A stretch of 16,681 nt of DNA from JBAZOJ01 sp041648755 (GCA_041648755.1 JBAZOJ010000054.1:1-16681), one strand, 5' to 3'; shown: positions 7,929 through 15,872, numbered from the stretch's first letter. Program-made: numbers and translations. The notes: generated from the letters alone by a model not told the origin.

Positions 7929-9188
7929 ATGCTGTCATTGCCTGGCAATGAACTTGCCGCGCTTGCCGCACTCAATTCACTCTACGTAAGCAGATCCTCG
8001 TGCTCGGACCTTCACCGCAGATTCGGCTCCCTGCTGACCGCCTTCGAGTCTGCGTTCGCGGGAGAAGCTGAAGCGCTGAATGCCAGGCTTGCAGGTACAC
8101 TTACAAGGGAACTGCTGTCTTTCGGGGAGCGCGAGATCGAAGAGGCGAACAAGGCGGGGATATCGCTCCTGCCATTCTGGGATCCGAAGTACCCTTCTCT
8201 GTTGTCTTCCATAGCCAATCCTCCTCCCCTGCTCTACTACCGGGGCGACCTGACTTCGCTCGGACAAAAGACCATCGCGGTGGTGGGATCCAGGACGACC
8301 TCTCACTATGGAAGGCGCATAGCAGCTTCCATTGGGGGCGCTCTGGCAGAAAAAGGTTACACGGTTGTCAGCGGGCTGGCACGGGGAATAGACAGCGAAG
8401 TCCATGCGGCAGCGCTCGAAGCCGGTGGCTACACTGCAGCGGTCCTTGGTACAGGTTTGCTCAATGTCTATCCCGCCGAGAACCGGAACCTCGCGGCAGC
8501 GATAGAGAAGGCTGGGATTCTGCTCAGTGAATTTCCGCTGAAGGGCACCGGGAAGAAATTCCATTTCCCCCGGCGGAACCGTGTCATTTCCGGCCTGTCA
8601 GTCGCCACGGTTGTGGTCGAGGCGGGCGAAAGAAGTGGCGCGCTCATCACGGCCACATGGGCCGCGGAACAGGGCCGCGAAGTATTTGCGGTCCCCGGGC
8701 CGGTAGATACCGGGCTATCTGCGGGATGTCACCAGTTGCTCCGTGAGGGCGCCCGCATTGCCGAAAGTGCCAAGGATGTCGAATCTGACTTGGAAAACCT
8801 CATCGGCATGCTGGTCCCCGGAGCTGTGACACTCCCCCGACGCAAAACTCCCGCTCTCTTGCCCGTCCCAATTCGGCCTGCGGAGGTTGTCGAGCTTCGG
8901 CGGAAGGAGCCTCCCGCTGCAGTGACCGTGCCGCCAAAGCCGGAGCCTCTGCTTCCCGCACCGGAACCGACCCCCGCAAGACCGCAGCAGCCTCGACCGA
9001 TTATGCAGTCCCCCATCGAGGCAAGGCGCAGAATATTGCTCGACGCCCTGACAAAAAGCGGTTCGGATTTGGATGATATTGAGCAGAACACCGGACTTGG
9101 TCCGGAGGCGACGCTTCCGCTGCTTCTCGAAATGGAGTTGGAGGGTCAGATTGTTCGGTTGACGGGGCAGAGATTCGCGCGGAAGTAG
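7929..9188 (+). CDS. dprA: DNA-processing protein DprA/Smf
   Basis: 419 residues. DprA binds incoming single-stranded DNA during natural transformation and loads RecA; many non-competent bacteria also carry it. The Rossmann-like core (about 80-290) has all family motifs: 'IAVVGSRTTSHYG' (116-128), 'VVSGLARGIDSEVHAAAL' (146-163), 'AVLGTGLLNVYPAEN' (171-185), 'LLSEFP' (198-203), 'FPRRNRVISGLS' (213-224), 'VVEAGERSGALITA' (229-242) and 'VFAVPG' (252-257). The N-terminal 70 residues are a helical SAM/HhH-like extension. Residues about 300-360 are an unusually long Pro-rich linker, and 361-419 look like the C-terminal winged-helix (DML1-like) domain. An AAGGA lies 12-13 bases before the ATG. The gene follows the two-TM protein gene and converges with the pilin pair, the stops being two bases apart. 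Confidence 0.97.
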   Translation: MLSLPGNELAALAALNSLYVSRSSCSDLHRRFGSLLTAFESAFAGEAEALNARLAGTLTRELLSFGEREIEEANKAGISLLPFWDPKYPSLLSSIANPPPLLYYRGDLTSLGQKTIAVVGSRTTSHYGRRIAASIGGALAEKGYTVVSGLARGIDSEVHAAALEAGGYTAAVLGTGLLNVYPAENRNLAAAIEKAGILLSEFPLKGTGKKFHFPRRNRVISGLSVATVVVEAGERSGALITATWAAEQGREVFAVPGPVDTGLSAGCHQLLREGARIAESAKDVESDLENLIGMLVPGAVTLPRRKTPALLPVPIRPAEVVELRRKEPPAAVTVPPKPEPLLPAPEPTPARPQQPRPIMQSPIEARRRILLDALTKSGSDLDDIEQNTGLGPEATLPLLLEMELEGQIVRLTGQRFARK

Positions 9189-9190
9189 CG

Positions 9191-9859
9191 CTACAGGTCT
9201 TCGGCGCCGCGTGAATTGCGAAGATAGACGTACCCGGAGCGGATAATCGAGTAAAAGCGCCCGGCGATGCCCTTCTTTTTAAGGGTCATGTCGTATTTCA
9301 CCACGTAATATGAGGCTATGTCGACATCCGAGTCCTTGTCCCTGAACCTGATACTTTCGAGGTTGGTTGTAAGGTCTTTGCTGGTAACCGCGCCGGTAAC
9401 CAGGTTTGTAACCGTGCGCCTCAGAATATTGCTGCCGCCGGTAGTGGGGATGGTCGAGTAGGTAATGACGCTCCCCTGGGTCCAGTCGACAGAAAGTTCT
9501 GTCGAGGTAAACAAAACAATCGGCTCTCCGTTCGAGCGGAAACCTGGAGTCAGGAACGTGATGGAGTCGCCGTAGTATCCGTCCGTATCATCGCCACCGC
9601 TGATTTCGACATGCGGAAGCCTGTCCGTATATGAAAGCCCGACGCCGGTAGGGACCTGCATTACCGCGGACATCTCGAGGTCGGCGGAAATCTGCTTCGT
9701 GATTTTCAGGCATTCAGATTCGAGCGACGAATAGGAGGACCCGCCAGACCACATTACCTGGGCAGAAAAGATGACGTTGTTGATGACAATCGTCATTGCG
9801 GCGAAGATCGCGGTCACGACCATGATTTCGAGAAGTGACATGCCCTTTTGTGAGTTCAT
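9191..9859 (-). CDS. Type IV pilin-like protein (minor pseudopilin, PilW/GspJ-like)
   Basis: 222 residues. The N-terminus has a prepilin peptidase (class III) signal: a short basic leader ending K5-G6, then M7-S-L-L-E11, with Glu at the canonical +5 position, followed by a hydrophobic helix (about 7-32). Cleavage and N-methylation would place it in a type IV pilus or type II secretion pseudopilus. The remainder is a soluble beta-rich domain. The size and the 'ESECLKITKQISADLE' helix suggest a minor PilW/GspJ-type subunit, but the subclass is uncertain. It starts four bases after the stop of the upstream pilin-like gene, so both lie on one transcript; the start has AGGA only two bases away, within a purine-rich GAAGAAGAAG context that also codes the end of the upstream protein. 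It converges with dprA. Confidence 0.85.
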   Translation of the reverse strand: MNSQKGMSLLEIMVVTAIFAAMTIVINNVIFSAQVMWSGGSSYSSLESECLKITKQISADLEMSAVMQVPTGVGLSYTDRLPHVEISGGDDTDGYYGDSITFLTPGFRSNGEPIVLFTSTELSVDWTQGSVITYSTIPTTGGSNILRRTVTNLVTGAVTSKDLTTNLESIRFRDKDSDVDIASYYVVKYDMTLKKKGIAGRFYSIIRSGYVYLRNSRGAEDL

Positions 9860-9863
9860 TGTC

Positions 9864-10265
9864 CTACTTCTTCTTCAGGAACTCGAGGGTCCGGGTTCGC
9901 ATCTGATTCTCAGGGGTCCGCCATTGGACCGTGAGCATAACTCGGAGTGGATCGCCTGCACCGGTCGGATATGTTACGGTCAGCATTCTGCTGGGAAGCA
10001 CGTTGACATTGGTCACCTGTGAATTTGCCGGAAAGAGGATCATTGTCTGGTCGAAGGGACAGGAGAGTATCTCGTCCCTGACCGAGGTAAGCTCGGCAAC
10101 GGCGGCGTCGCTGAGCCGCGCGTTGCTTGACAGGCGGCTCTGGATGGTCATTCCATAGATCATCGATATCAGGACGACAGCGATGATCGCAGTGCTGAAC
10201 ATCAACTCTACGATCGAGGTGCCCTGTTCGCCACTGATGGCAGTCGGTAAGGTTCTCCGGGTCAT
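9864..10265 (-). CDS. Type IV pilin-like protein (minor pilin, PilV/GspI-like)
   Basis: 133 residues from the ATG at 10265. The frame is open up to an ATG at 10358, but the strong promoter at 10297-10325 lies inside that extension, so 10265 is preferred; this start follows GGCGGTGAAG directly. The prepilin signal is clear: G15 then T16-S-I-V-E20 (Glu at +5), then a hydrophobic segment (about 21-40). The helix continues with 'AELTSVRDEILSCPFDQ', similar in style to PilV/GspI proteins; the rest is a small beta domain ending in Lys-Lys-Lys. First gene of a two-gene operon, with the 222-residue pilin-like gene downstream. No pilus motor, secretin or prepilin peptidase gene is in the window, so the machine these subunits serve is not visible. 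Confidence 0.85.
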   Translation of the reverse strand: MTRRTLPTAISGEQGTSIVELMFSTAIIAVVLISMIYGMTIQSRLSSNARLSDAAVAELTSVRDEILSCPFDQTMILFPANSQVTNVNVLPSRMLTVTYPTGAGDPLRVMLTVQWRTPENQMRTRTLEFLKKK

Positions 10266-10296
10266 CTTCACCGCCAATCGGTAAGAAGCTGGTGTA

Positions 10297-10325
10297 ACTG
10301 TACCACGGAATACGCTTTCTGTCAA
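10297..10325 (-). promoter_or_regulatory. Strong sigma-70-type promoter for the pilin-like operon
   Basis: On the minus strand a perfect TTGACA (10325-10320) and TACAGT (10302-10297) are separated by exactly 17 bases. The predicted transcription start, near 10290, gives a leader of about 25 nucleotides before the ATG at 10265. This is the best consensus promoter in the window and fixes the start of the downstream pilin-like gene. Confidence 0.75.
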
Positions 10326-10378
10326 ATGAAGACCGTCCTGAAGCGATCGAGTTGGCAATTCGGAGGCCGGAATTTTCC

Positions 10379-10394
10379 CGGAAACGTTTTTCCG
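10379..10394. promoter_or_regulatory. Inverted repeat between divergent promoters, possible operator
   Basis: CGGAAA (10379-10384), CGTT, TTTCCG (10389-10394) form a perfect 6-bp inverted repeat. It is preceded by a related GGAA/TTCC pair (10369-10378) and followed by the 8-bp palindrome ACAATTGT (10401-10408). All lie in the 216-base gap between the divergent pilin-like operon and dnaG. No family of regulator can be named. Confidence 0.3.
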
Positions 10395-10452
10395 TGTGGT
10401 ACAATTGTCGAATCTGCGTCAAAAGGTGGGTGCCCTGTTGGTTCAAACTGAG

Positions 10453-10458
10453 TATAAT
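10453..10458 (+). promoter_or_regulatory. Putative -10 element for dnaG-rpoD
   Basis: A perfect TATAAT lies 23 bases before the GTG start of dnaG, with TG at 10449-10450 giving a near extended -10. No good -35 is present at 16-18 bases (the 17-base position reads GTGCCC). The predicted leader is about 18 nucleotides. Confidence 0.45.
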
Positions 10459-10481
10459 GTTGTGGAGTTCGCCGATGCGGG

Positions 10482-12257
10482 GTGCCTGTAGTGGGCAACC
10501 GTTTCGACGATCGCTTCCTTGAGCAGGTCGCCTCCGCGAACGACATCGTGGAGTACATCGGCACTTGCATTCCCTTGAAGAAGTCCGGCAAGAGCTTTTC
10601 AGCTCTTTGCCCTTTTCACAAGGAAAAGACCCCTTCCTTCCACGTCTTCCCCGAGGATCAGCGGTTCAAGTGCTTCGGCTGCAACAAGGGCGGCAGTATC
10701 TTCCATTTTGCGATGGAGTACAACCGCCTGTCCTTCCCGGAGGCCGTGGAGATGCTGGCCCGGCGGGCAGGGATCGAGATAGACAAATCGCGCGGGGGAA
10801 CAGGCGAGGGAAAATCGCTGCGGGATTTATCCTATCGGCTGAACAGCTCCGCTCAAGAGTTCTTCAGGGCTAAGTTTCTTGCATCAGAAGGGCGCGTCGC
10901 TCGCGAGTATCTCGCCGGGCGGGGGATATCCAGCACATCTGCCGAGACTTTCGGGCTGGGCTACAGCCCCGATGGCTGGCAGGCGCTTATCGAGTTTTTG
11001 GCAGCCCGGGGAATAGACGAAGCACAACTGCTCGAATGCGGGCTCGCGTCGAAGAGCGATGAACGCGGTCGGGTTTATGACCGCTTCCGCAACCGGCTGA
11101 TGTTCCCCATCAGGGATCTTCAGGGACGGATAGCAGGCTTCGGTGCCCGGACTTTGGGGGACGACAAACCCAAGTACCTGAACTCGCCCGAAACCGCCGC
11201 GTACAGCAAGTCACAGTTACTGTACGGACTGTACGAGGGCAAGGATGAAGTCGCCGCGAAAAAACGGGCAGTGATCGTGGAGGGTTACACCGACGTGATT
11301 GCAGCCCATGCAGCAGGAGTGAAGATCGCTTGCGCCACGCTGGGAACAGCTTTGGCAAAGTCGCATCTGGACATCCTGCGCAGATATGCTGACGAAGTGG
11401 TTTTGCTGTATGACGGAGATTCCGCCGGAGTTAAGGCGGCTGAAAGGTCTCTTCCGTTATTCCTGTCTGACAACATGTCGGCGAAAGTGGTGATTCTGCC
11501 TGAGGGCAAGGACCCCTTCGACTTCATCAAGTCTGACGGAAAAGAGGCTTTTCGCGCAGCGCTCGATTCGGCGGTTCCGCTGTACAGGTTCTTCTTGGAC
11601 GGTCTTGCACAAGCCTACGACCTGTCCGACCCGAACGGCAAGCTGAGAGCTGCAGAACGGGCGGCGGCGATAATCGCTTCGTGCGAGAACGAGCTAAATC
11701 GCGACGTTTGGACGGCTGAGGCCGCGGCTTTTCTCGGGATCCCCACCGAGTCGCTGGCCCGGGCCACCAAACAGAAGGCAACGCGGCCGCGCTTCTCACA
11801 ACCGGACACAACGCAACCGGTTCTGACCGAGGAGAAACCGTCTGCCGCCGAGTTGATGGTAATCGGATCATTGCTTTCGGTGCCGAAACTGTTCGACAGC
11901 TTTAGCGAGAGGCTCGCGGCTGCGACCTTTCCAACTCCCCGTGTCGCTGCATTGATGGTTCGGTTCTTCGAACTGCAGCAAGAGGAACTGGAATGGGATA
12001 CACTGTTCCGGAAAACGTGCGAGGATCCGGCTGATTTCGCACTGGCGGAGTCCGCACGGGCGAATGCGCCGAAGGAGGCGCAACTCGCTTCGGAAGTGAT
12101 CGAGCGGGCGCTGGCGGATCTTGAACGTTCCGACCTTCGCAACCGTGTCCGACTGCTTAAGAAGAAAATCCTCGAGGCTCACGAGGAAAGTGACGAATGG
12201 GCCATGGAGTCGCTGACTCATGAACTTGAGGACCTGCAACGCAGGCTGAAACGTTAG
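10482..12257 (+). CDS. dnaG: DNA primase DnaG
   Basis: 591 residues, the usual length. DnaG makes RNA primers for replication together with the replicative helicase. The N-terminal CHC2 zinc-binding domain is intact: Cys43, His46, Cys64 and Cys67 in 'CPFHKEKTPSF...FKCFGC'. The central domain has the RNA-polymerase-like 'YLNSPET' region and a TOPRIM fold with 'VIVEGYTDVIAAH' (catalytic Glu267) and 'LLYDGDSAG' (Asp311, Asp313). The C-terminal about 150 residues form the poorly conserved helicase-binding region. The start is GTG at 10482; a second in-frame GTG at 10491 (beginning M-G-N-R-F-D-D) is an alternative, and a GGAG at 10464-10467 is somewhat distant from both. It is followed directly by rpoD, the classical macromolecular-synthesis pairing, without an rpsU gene upstream. 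Confidence 0.98.
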   Translation: MPVVGNRFDDRFLEQVASANDIVEYIGTCIPLKKSGKSFSALCPFHKEKTPSFHVFPEDQRFKCFGCNKGGSIFHFAMEYNRLSFPEAVEMLARRAGIEIDKSRGGTGEGKSLRDLSYRLNSSAQEFFRAKFLASEGRVAREYLAGRGISSTSAETFGLGYSPDGWQALIEFLAARGIDEAQLLECGLASKSDERGRVYDRFRNRLMFPIRDLQGRIAGFGARTLGDDKPKYLNSPETAAYSKSQLLYGLYEGKDEVAAKKRAVIVEGYTDVIAAHAAGVKIACATLGTALAKSHLDILRRYADEVVLLYDGDSAGVKAAERSLPLFLSDNMSAKVVILPEGKDPFDFIKSDGKEAFRAALDSAVPLYRFFLDGLAQAYDLSDPNGKLRAAERAAAIIASCENELNRDVWTAEAAAFLGIPTESLARATKQKATRPRFSQPDTTQPVLTEEKPSAAELMVIGSLLSVPKLFDSFSERLAAATFPTPRVAALMVRFFELQQEELEWDTLFRKTCEDPADFALAESARANAPKEAQLASEVIERALADLERSDLRNRVRLLKKKILEAHEESDEWAMESLTHELEDLQRRLKR

Positions 12258-12268
12258 GAGAATCCAGG

Positions 12269-13876
12269 ATGAAGAAAAACATAGTCCGGCCTTTGGTCGA
12301 AAAAGGCAAAGCGAAGGGGTTCCTGACCCATCTCGAAATCGCTGAAGCTCTTGGTGATAAGTTTTCCCCGGAAATCATCGAGAAGCTCGTTGAACGCCTT
12401 CAAGAGAGCGGCGTCGAAGTCGTCCAGTCGGACGAGCGCTTCGACGAACCGGCCATGGACAACTCTTTGATCGCCGAGATCGAGCGCAAGGAAATCAACG
12501 ACCCGGTCAGGCTTTACCTGACTCAGATGGGCTCGATTCCCCTGCTCGACCGCAAGGAGGAGATCACACTCGCGAAGAAGATCGAACTCGCCGGCCACAG
12601 CTTCCGCAGAATGGTGATGGGGAACGATATCTCGGCGCATATGACGCTGCAGAATTTCGAGTTCACCAACAACAGCGATCTCGCTGCGGAGAAAGCTCCC
12701 AAGCCGACCGGTTTCTACGCGGGCGGCAAGGAAGATATGCGCGAAAGGATGAATTCCAACCTTCGCACTATCGCGGGCATTCTCGCGCGGATCAACCTGG
12801 ATTCGGGCAGGCTGTACGACTCGGATTCCGAATTGTCGGCGGAGGAAACCGCATTCCTGACAAATTCCATCAACGAGCGGCGCCGCAAGGTTGTCATACT
12901 CTTCGAAGAACTTCAGTGCCGCACCAAGCAGGTCATCCCCCAGTTCAAGGAAATCCTGAAGCTCAACGAGCAAGTTCAGAAGGTCGTGAACAAGATCGAG
13001 GAAATGAAGGGCGTCTCTGAAGCCGATGACCGTATGGCCCGTTTGCGCAAGAAACTTGACCGGTACATCATGTACACCAAGGAGCAACCTTCAGAGTTCG
13101 CGAGAAGGTGCAAGCTCTCGCAGCGGTATTACGACGACTACCAGTGGGCAGCCCAGAAGCTCAGCGGCGGCAACCTGAGGCTCGTGGTTTCCATCGCCAA
13201 GAAGTACCGCAATCGCGGCTTGTCTTTCCTCGACCTGATTCAGGAAGGCAACACCGGCCTGATGAAGGCCGTGGAGAAGTACGAGTACCGCAGGGGCTAC
13301 AAGTTCTCGACGTACGCCACATGGTGGATCAGGCAGGCGATTACGCGCGCCGTGGCTGACCAAGCCCGGACGATCCGCATCCCGGTCCATATGATCGAGA
13401 CGATGAGCAAGTTGAAAAGACTTGCCAAGCAGCTCACCCAGGAACTTGGCCGCGAGCCCCTTATCGACGAAATCGCCGACAGGGCCAAGATGGCCATTCC
13501 CGAGGTAGCGCGCATATTCAAGATCGCGAAGAATCCTGTATCGATCGACACGCCTGTGGGTGATTCCGAGGACTCGTTCATCGGGGATTTCCTGGAGGAC
13601 AAGACCGTGGATTCGCCGATCAACCTCGCCTCTTTCGACATGCTGAAGGAGAAGATCGAGGACGTGCTGGCGACGCTGTCATACCGCGAGCGGGAGATCG
13701 TGAAGCTGCGCTACGGCCTGAACGACGGTTACGCCTATACGTTGGAGGAAGTCGGCCGCAAGTTCAAGGTGACGCGCGAGCGCGTACGCCAGATCGAGGC
13801 CAAGGCGCTCCGCAAGCTGCAGCATCCTATCCGCAGCAGGCATCTCGAGGGATTCCTCGACGACACCGCGCTGTAA
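12269..13876 (+). CDS. rpoD: Primary RNA polymerase sigma factor RpoD (SigA)
   Basis: 535 residues. This factor directs RNA polymerase to housekeeping promoters. Residues about 18-52 resemble region 1.1; 78-105 are region 1.2 ('DPVRLYLTQMGSIPLLDRKE'); about 110-285 are a non-conserved, charged, partly coiled-coil insertion. Region 2 (about 300-370) includes 'FLDLIQEGNTGLMKAV' and the -10-recognising 'FSTYATWWIRQAITRA'; region 3 spans about 375-450; region 4 (460-520) holds the -35 helix-turn-helix 'TLEEVGRKFKVTRERVRQIE'. The tail 'RSRHLEGFLDD' and region 2 look planctomycete-like to me. An ideal Shine-Dalgarno, AGGAG at 12256-12260, overlaps the TAG stop of dnaG and lies eight bases before the ATG, implying coupling. 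The gene ends at a strong intrinsic terminator. Confidence 0.98.
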   Translation: MKKNIVRPLVEKGKAKGFLTHLEIAEALGDKFSPEIIEKLVERLQESGVEVVQSDERFDEPAMDNSLIAEIERKEINDPVRLYLTQMGSIPLLDRKEEITLAKKIELAGHSFRRMVMGNDISAHMTLQNFEFTNNSDLAAEKAPKPTGFYAGGKEDMRERMNSNLRTIAGILARINLDSGRLYDSDSELSAEETAFLTNSINERRRKVVILFEELQCRTKQVIPQFKEILKLNEQVQKVVNKIEEMKGVSEADDRMARLRKKLDRYIMYTKEQPSEFARRCKLSQRYYDDYQWAAQKLSGGNLRLVVSIAKKYRNRGLSFLDLIQEGNTGLMKAVEKYEYRRGYKFSTYATWWIRQAITRAVADQARTIRIPVHMIETMSKLKRLAKQLTQELGREPLIDEIADRAKMAIPEVARIFKIAKNPVSIDTPVGDSEDSFIGDFLEDKTVDSPINLASFDMLKEKIEDVLATLSYREREIVKLRYGLNDGYAYTLEEVGRKFKVTRERVRQIEAKALRKLQHPIRSRHLEGFLDDTAL

Positions 13877-13897
13877 GCAGAACTGTTCAGGAATACG

Positions 13898-13923
13898 AAA
13901 AGGGGCCGAAAGGCCCCTTTTTT
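13898..13923. terminator. Intrinsic terminator after rpoD, possibly bidirectional
   Basis: A perfect 10-bp stem (AAAAGGGGCC at 13898-13907, GGCCCCTTTT at 13912-13921) closes a GAAA tetraloop and runs into a T6 tract (13918-13923). It begins 22 bases after the rpoD stop. On the minus strand the same stem is followed by TTTT, so it may also stop transcription of the converging gene that ends at 13955. Confidence 0.92.
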
Positions 13924-13954
13924 GATGCGTACAACATCGGCCAACGAATGTGCG

Positions 13955-14944
13955 TCAGGCCTTGCCTTCCTCCTCGCTCTTCCACAGGCTGATCCCGGCG
14001 ATCACGAGCCAGGCAGCGCCTATGATGACCAGAGTCCCGCAAATGCCCCCCACACCTGAGCACACGCCGGATGCAGCGAAGCGCAGGAACTGCATAACCG
14101 GGTTCAGCACCGACCCATCGTTCATGTAAAGAAGGTGGCATGTTGCCGAATACAACGGCCAGACAAGCAGAACCCAGACGGCATGGATCGCGAACAGCGC
14201 CAACGCCCGCCTGCCCCACTTCCGCATTCCGGATGCGTCTCCGGCCAATGCGGCCAATCCGCCAACGCCACAGGCTCCAACAAACAGCACCTGCAAAAGG
14301 ATCTCAATCAACGGTAATATGGAGATCCCACCGAAGGCACCCAAGACGTCCCATTGGATGAACGGGGGAACCAGAATTGCCGTGGCGACCAAAGAGGCAC
14401 ACCAGCACAACAACACAAGGTTATAGGCCTGACGCAGTCTGTGTTCGGTGAACGCGCCCGCGAGCCTGTCGCGCAACTGCGAATCGAACAGCGACAGGTA
14501 CCCCGCCACAACAAACGGCCACGCCACATCAAGCACTGGCAGAATGTACTTTCCGAACCACCCGATGTGCCCTTCCCCCAAGCCGAATCCCGAGTAGAAT
14601 CGAGCCAAGATGATCGCGCCTCCGCAAACCAGGAGTGTCCTGCGCACTGCACGAATGCCGGGGTTCTTCTGCCAGAAAACCAGGGAGAGGATGACCAGCC
14701 CGCAGACGAAGGCTACCACCGGCGTGCTGATCGGCAGAATCGCTCTGATTTCCCCAATGAAGTCGGGAAAGCGATGCCACAGGATATCCTTCATCGCACG
14801 TAACGGGTACCAGGCGATCTGCACCGTCAGCAGCAGCCCCACGGGCACCAGCAAACGGTATCGCCACGCCTTGGCGTCGGGGGGCTTATCGGCAAACAGG
14901 AAGTCTGCTGCCACATTGAAGTACTTTTTGATGACGTTGTGCAT
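13955..14944 (-). CDS. Polytopic membrane protein, unknown function
   Basis: 329 residues with about eight hydrophobic segments, near residues 28-48, 70-90, 101-118, 130-152, 172-195, 205-235, 245-270 and 295-320. Charged loops lie between them ('DSQLRDRLAGAFTEHRLRQ' between segments four and five). The C-terminus is short and acidic (KSEEEGKA). I recognise no catalytic or transport signature and no family; function is unassigned. The ATG at 14944 is preceded by TATAATACGCGA, so the transcript could begin at or next to the start codon; no Shine-Dalgarno would then exist, and none is seen. It converges with rpoD across a shared terminator and diverges from the phosphatase-superfamily gene at 15033. 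Confidence 0.8.
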   Translation of the reverse strand: MHNVIKKYFNVAADFLFADKPPDAKAWRYRLLVPVGLLLTVQIAWYPLRAMKDILWHRFPDFIGEIRAILPISTPVVAFVCGLVILSLVFWQKNPGIRAVRRTLLVCGGAIILARFYSGFGLGEGHIGWFGKYILPVLDVAWPFVVAGYLSLFDSQLRDRLAGAFTEHRLRQAYNLVLLCWCASLVATAILVPPFIQWDVLGAFGGISILPLIEILLQVLFVGACGVGGLAALAGDASGMRKWGRRALALFAIHAVWVLLVWPLYSATCHLLYMNDGSVLNPVMQFLRFAASGVCSGVGGICGTLVIIGAAWLVIAGISLWKSEEEGKA

Positions 14945-14950
14945 TCGCGT

Positions 14951-14956
14951 ATTATA
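14951..14956 (-). promoter_or_regulatory. Putative -10 element implying a leaderless transcript
   Basis: A perfect TATAAT (minus strand, 14956-14951) is followed by six bases (ACGCGA) and then the ATG at 14944. Normal -10 to start-site spacing would place transcription initiation at the A of the ATG. No good -35 hexamer is present at 16-18 bases; TTGCTG occurs at 20 bases. Confidence 0.4.
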
Positions 14957-15032
14957 TAGGCAAAGCAGCGACTGGCCAGCAAGTGACTAAGTTGCGTCCC
15001 GTACTTGCCGCAGTTCAATTGCAGGGAGCCCG

Positions 15033-15872
15033 ATGAGCCACAGAGAGTCAATAGCGTCCGTCGGCCGCACGGCCGCCCATCTGCTGGGAGGCAGCCCCAT
15101 CGGGTCGCCATCCATCGGCCTTCTTCCGGAGCTTATCGAGGCCGCAGGCGGCGCGCTGCCCCTCCGGCGGATGCTGCTGTATCATCCCGACGCACTCGGA
15201 ACGTTCCTGTGGGACCGGTTCCCGGAGGAACGGGCTCGCGTGGAGGAGGCGGCTCCGATCCGCGTGTCGCTTGCCGCGCCGATGCCGACTGTGACGCCGG
15301 TGTGTTTTGCCTCGATGATGACAGGACTGCTGCCGCACGATCACGGGATTACGGCCTACGAAAAGCCCGTACTGAAGTGCGCCACCGTCTTCGATTCGCT
15401 TTCCGCATTGCGCAAATGCGCCATCGTCGCGGTACGGGATTCGAGCTACGACATTATCTTTCGGGGGAGGAACATCGCATATTTCAGCGAGGATTACGAC
15501 GGCGAGGTACTTGCACGTGCGAAGCAGCTTATTTCAGAGGGCTCGTACGAAGTGATCGCGGTGTACACTCAGGCGTACGACGACGCGCTGCACAGGACCA
15601 CCCCGCTGTCGCCAGCGGCCATTGCGGCATTCCGCGCACAGGTTGACATTTTCGCGGGGCTCGCGCAGGCAGTGGCAAAGCACTGGTCCGGCGTATCGCA
15701 CCTGCTGGGCTTCTGCCCCGACCACGGGGCCCACACCGGCGCTGACGGTCGCGGCACCCACGGGTCAGACTGCCCGGAGGATGTGCAGGTGGAGCATTGG
15801 TTTGGAGTTAGCCGGGGAAAAAATAGGCAAGAAGGCAGATTTTTACATCGATGCTCAGGGTGGTCAGGATAG
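15033..15872 (+). CDS. Alkaline phosphatase superfamily metalloenzyme (nucleotide pyrophosphatase/phosphodiesterase-like)
   Basis: 279 residues with no signal peptide, so probably cytoplasmic. Superfamily landmarks are in order: Asp53 in 'YHPDALG' (metal ligand), Thr88 in 'PMPTVTP' followed ten residues later by 'TGLLPHDHGI' (nucleophile region, spaced as in nucleotide pyrophosphatases), Asp183 and His187 in 'YDDALHRTTPLSP', Asp230-His231 in 'CPDHGAH', and His243 in 'GTHGSD'. All expected metal-binding and nucleophile positions are therefore present, and a two-metal phosphoester hydrolase is likely; the substrate is unknown. AGGGAG (15023-15028) precedes the ATG by four bases. After 'VEHWFGV', where I would expect relatives to end, about 21 extra residues of unusual composition follow, so the last codons may be altered by a small indel or neighbouring rearrangement. 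Confidence 0.8.
   Translation: MSHRESIASVGRTAAHLLGGSPIGSPSIGLLPELIEAAGGALPLRRMLLYHPDALGTFLWDRFPEERARVEEAAPIRVSLAAPMPTVTPVCFASMMTGLLPHDHGITAYEKPVLKCATVFDSLSALRKCAIVAVRDSSYDIIFRGRNIAYFSEDYDGEVLARAKQLISEGSYEVIAVYTQAYDDALHRTTPLSPAAIAAFRAQVDIFAGLAQAVAKHWSGVSHLLGFCPDHGAHTGADGRGTHGSDCPEDVQVEHWFGVSRGKNRQEGRFLHRCSGWSG

Noticed and set aside
7929..10265. A complete competence or pilus locus
   Set aside because: Only dprA and two minor pilin-like genes are present; no motor ATPase, platform protein, secretin, ComEC or prepilin peptidase is seen.
10266..10358. N-terminal extension of the 133-residue pilin-like protein
   Set aside because: The strong TTGACA-17-TACAGT promoter lies inside it, and a prepilin leader should be short.
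12254..13087. A 277-codon minus-strand frame
   Set aside because: It is antisense to rpoD, whose identity is certain; the frame is a by-product of codon bias.
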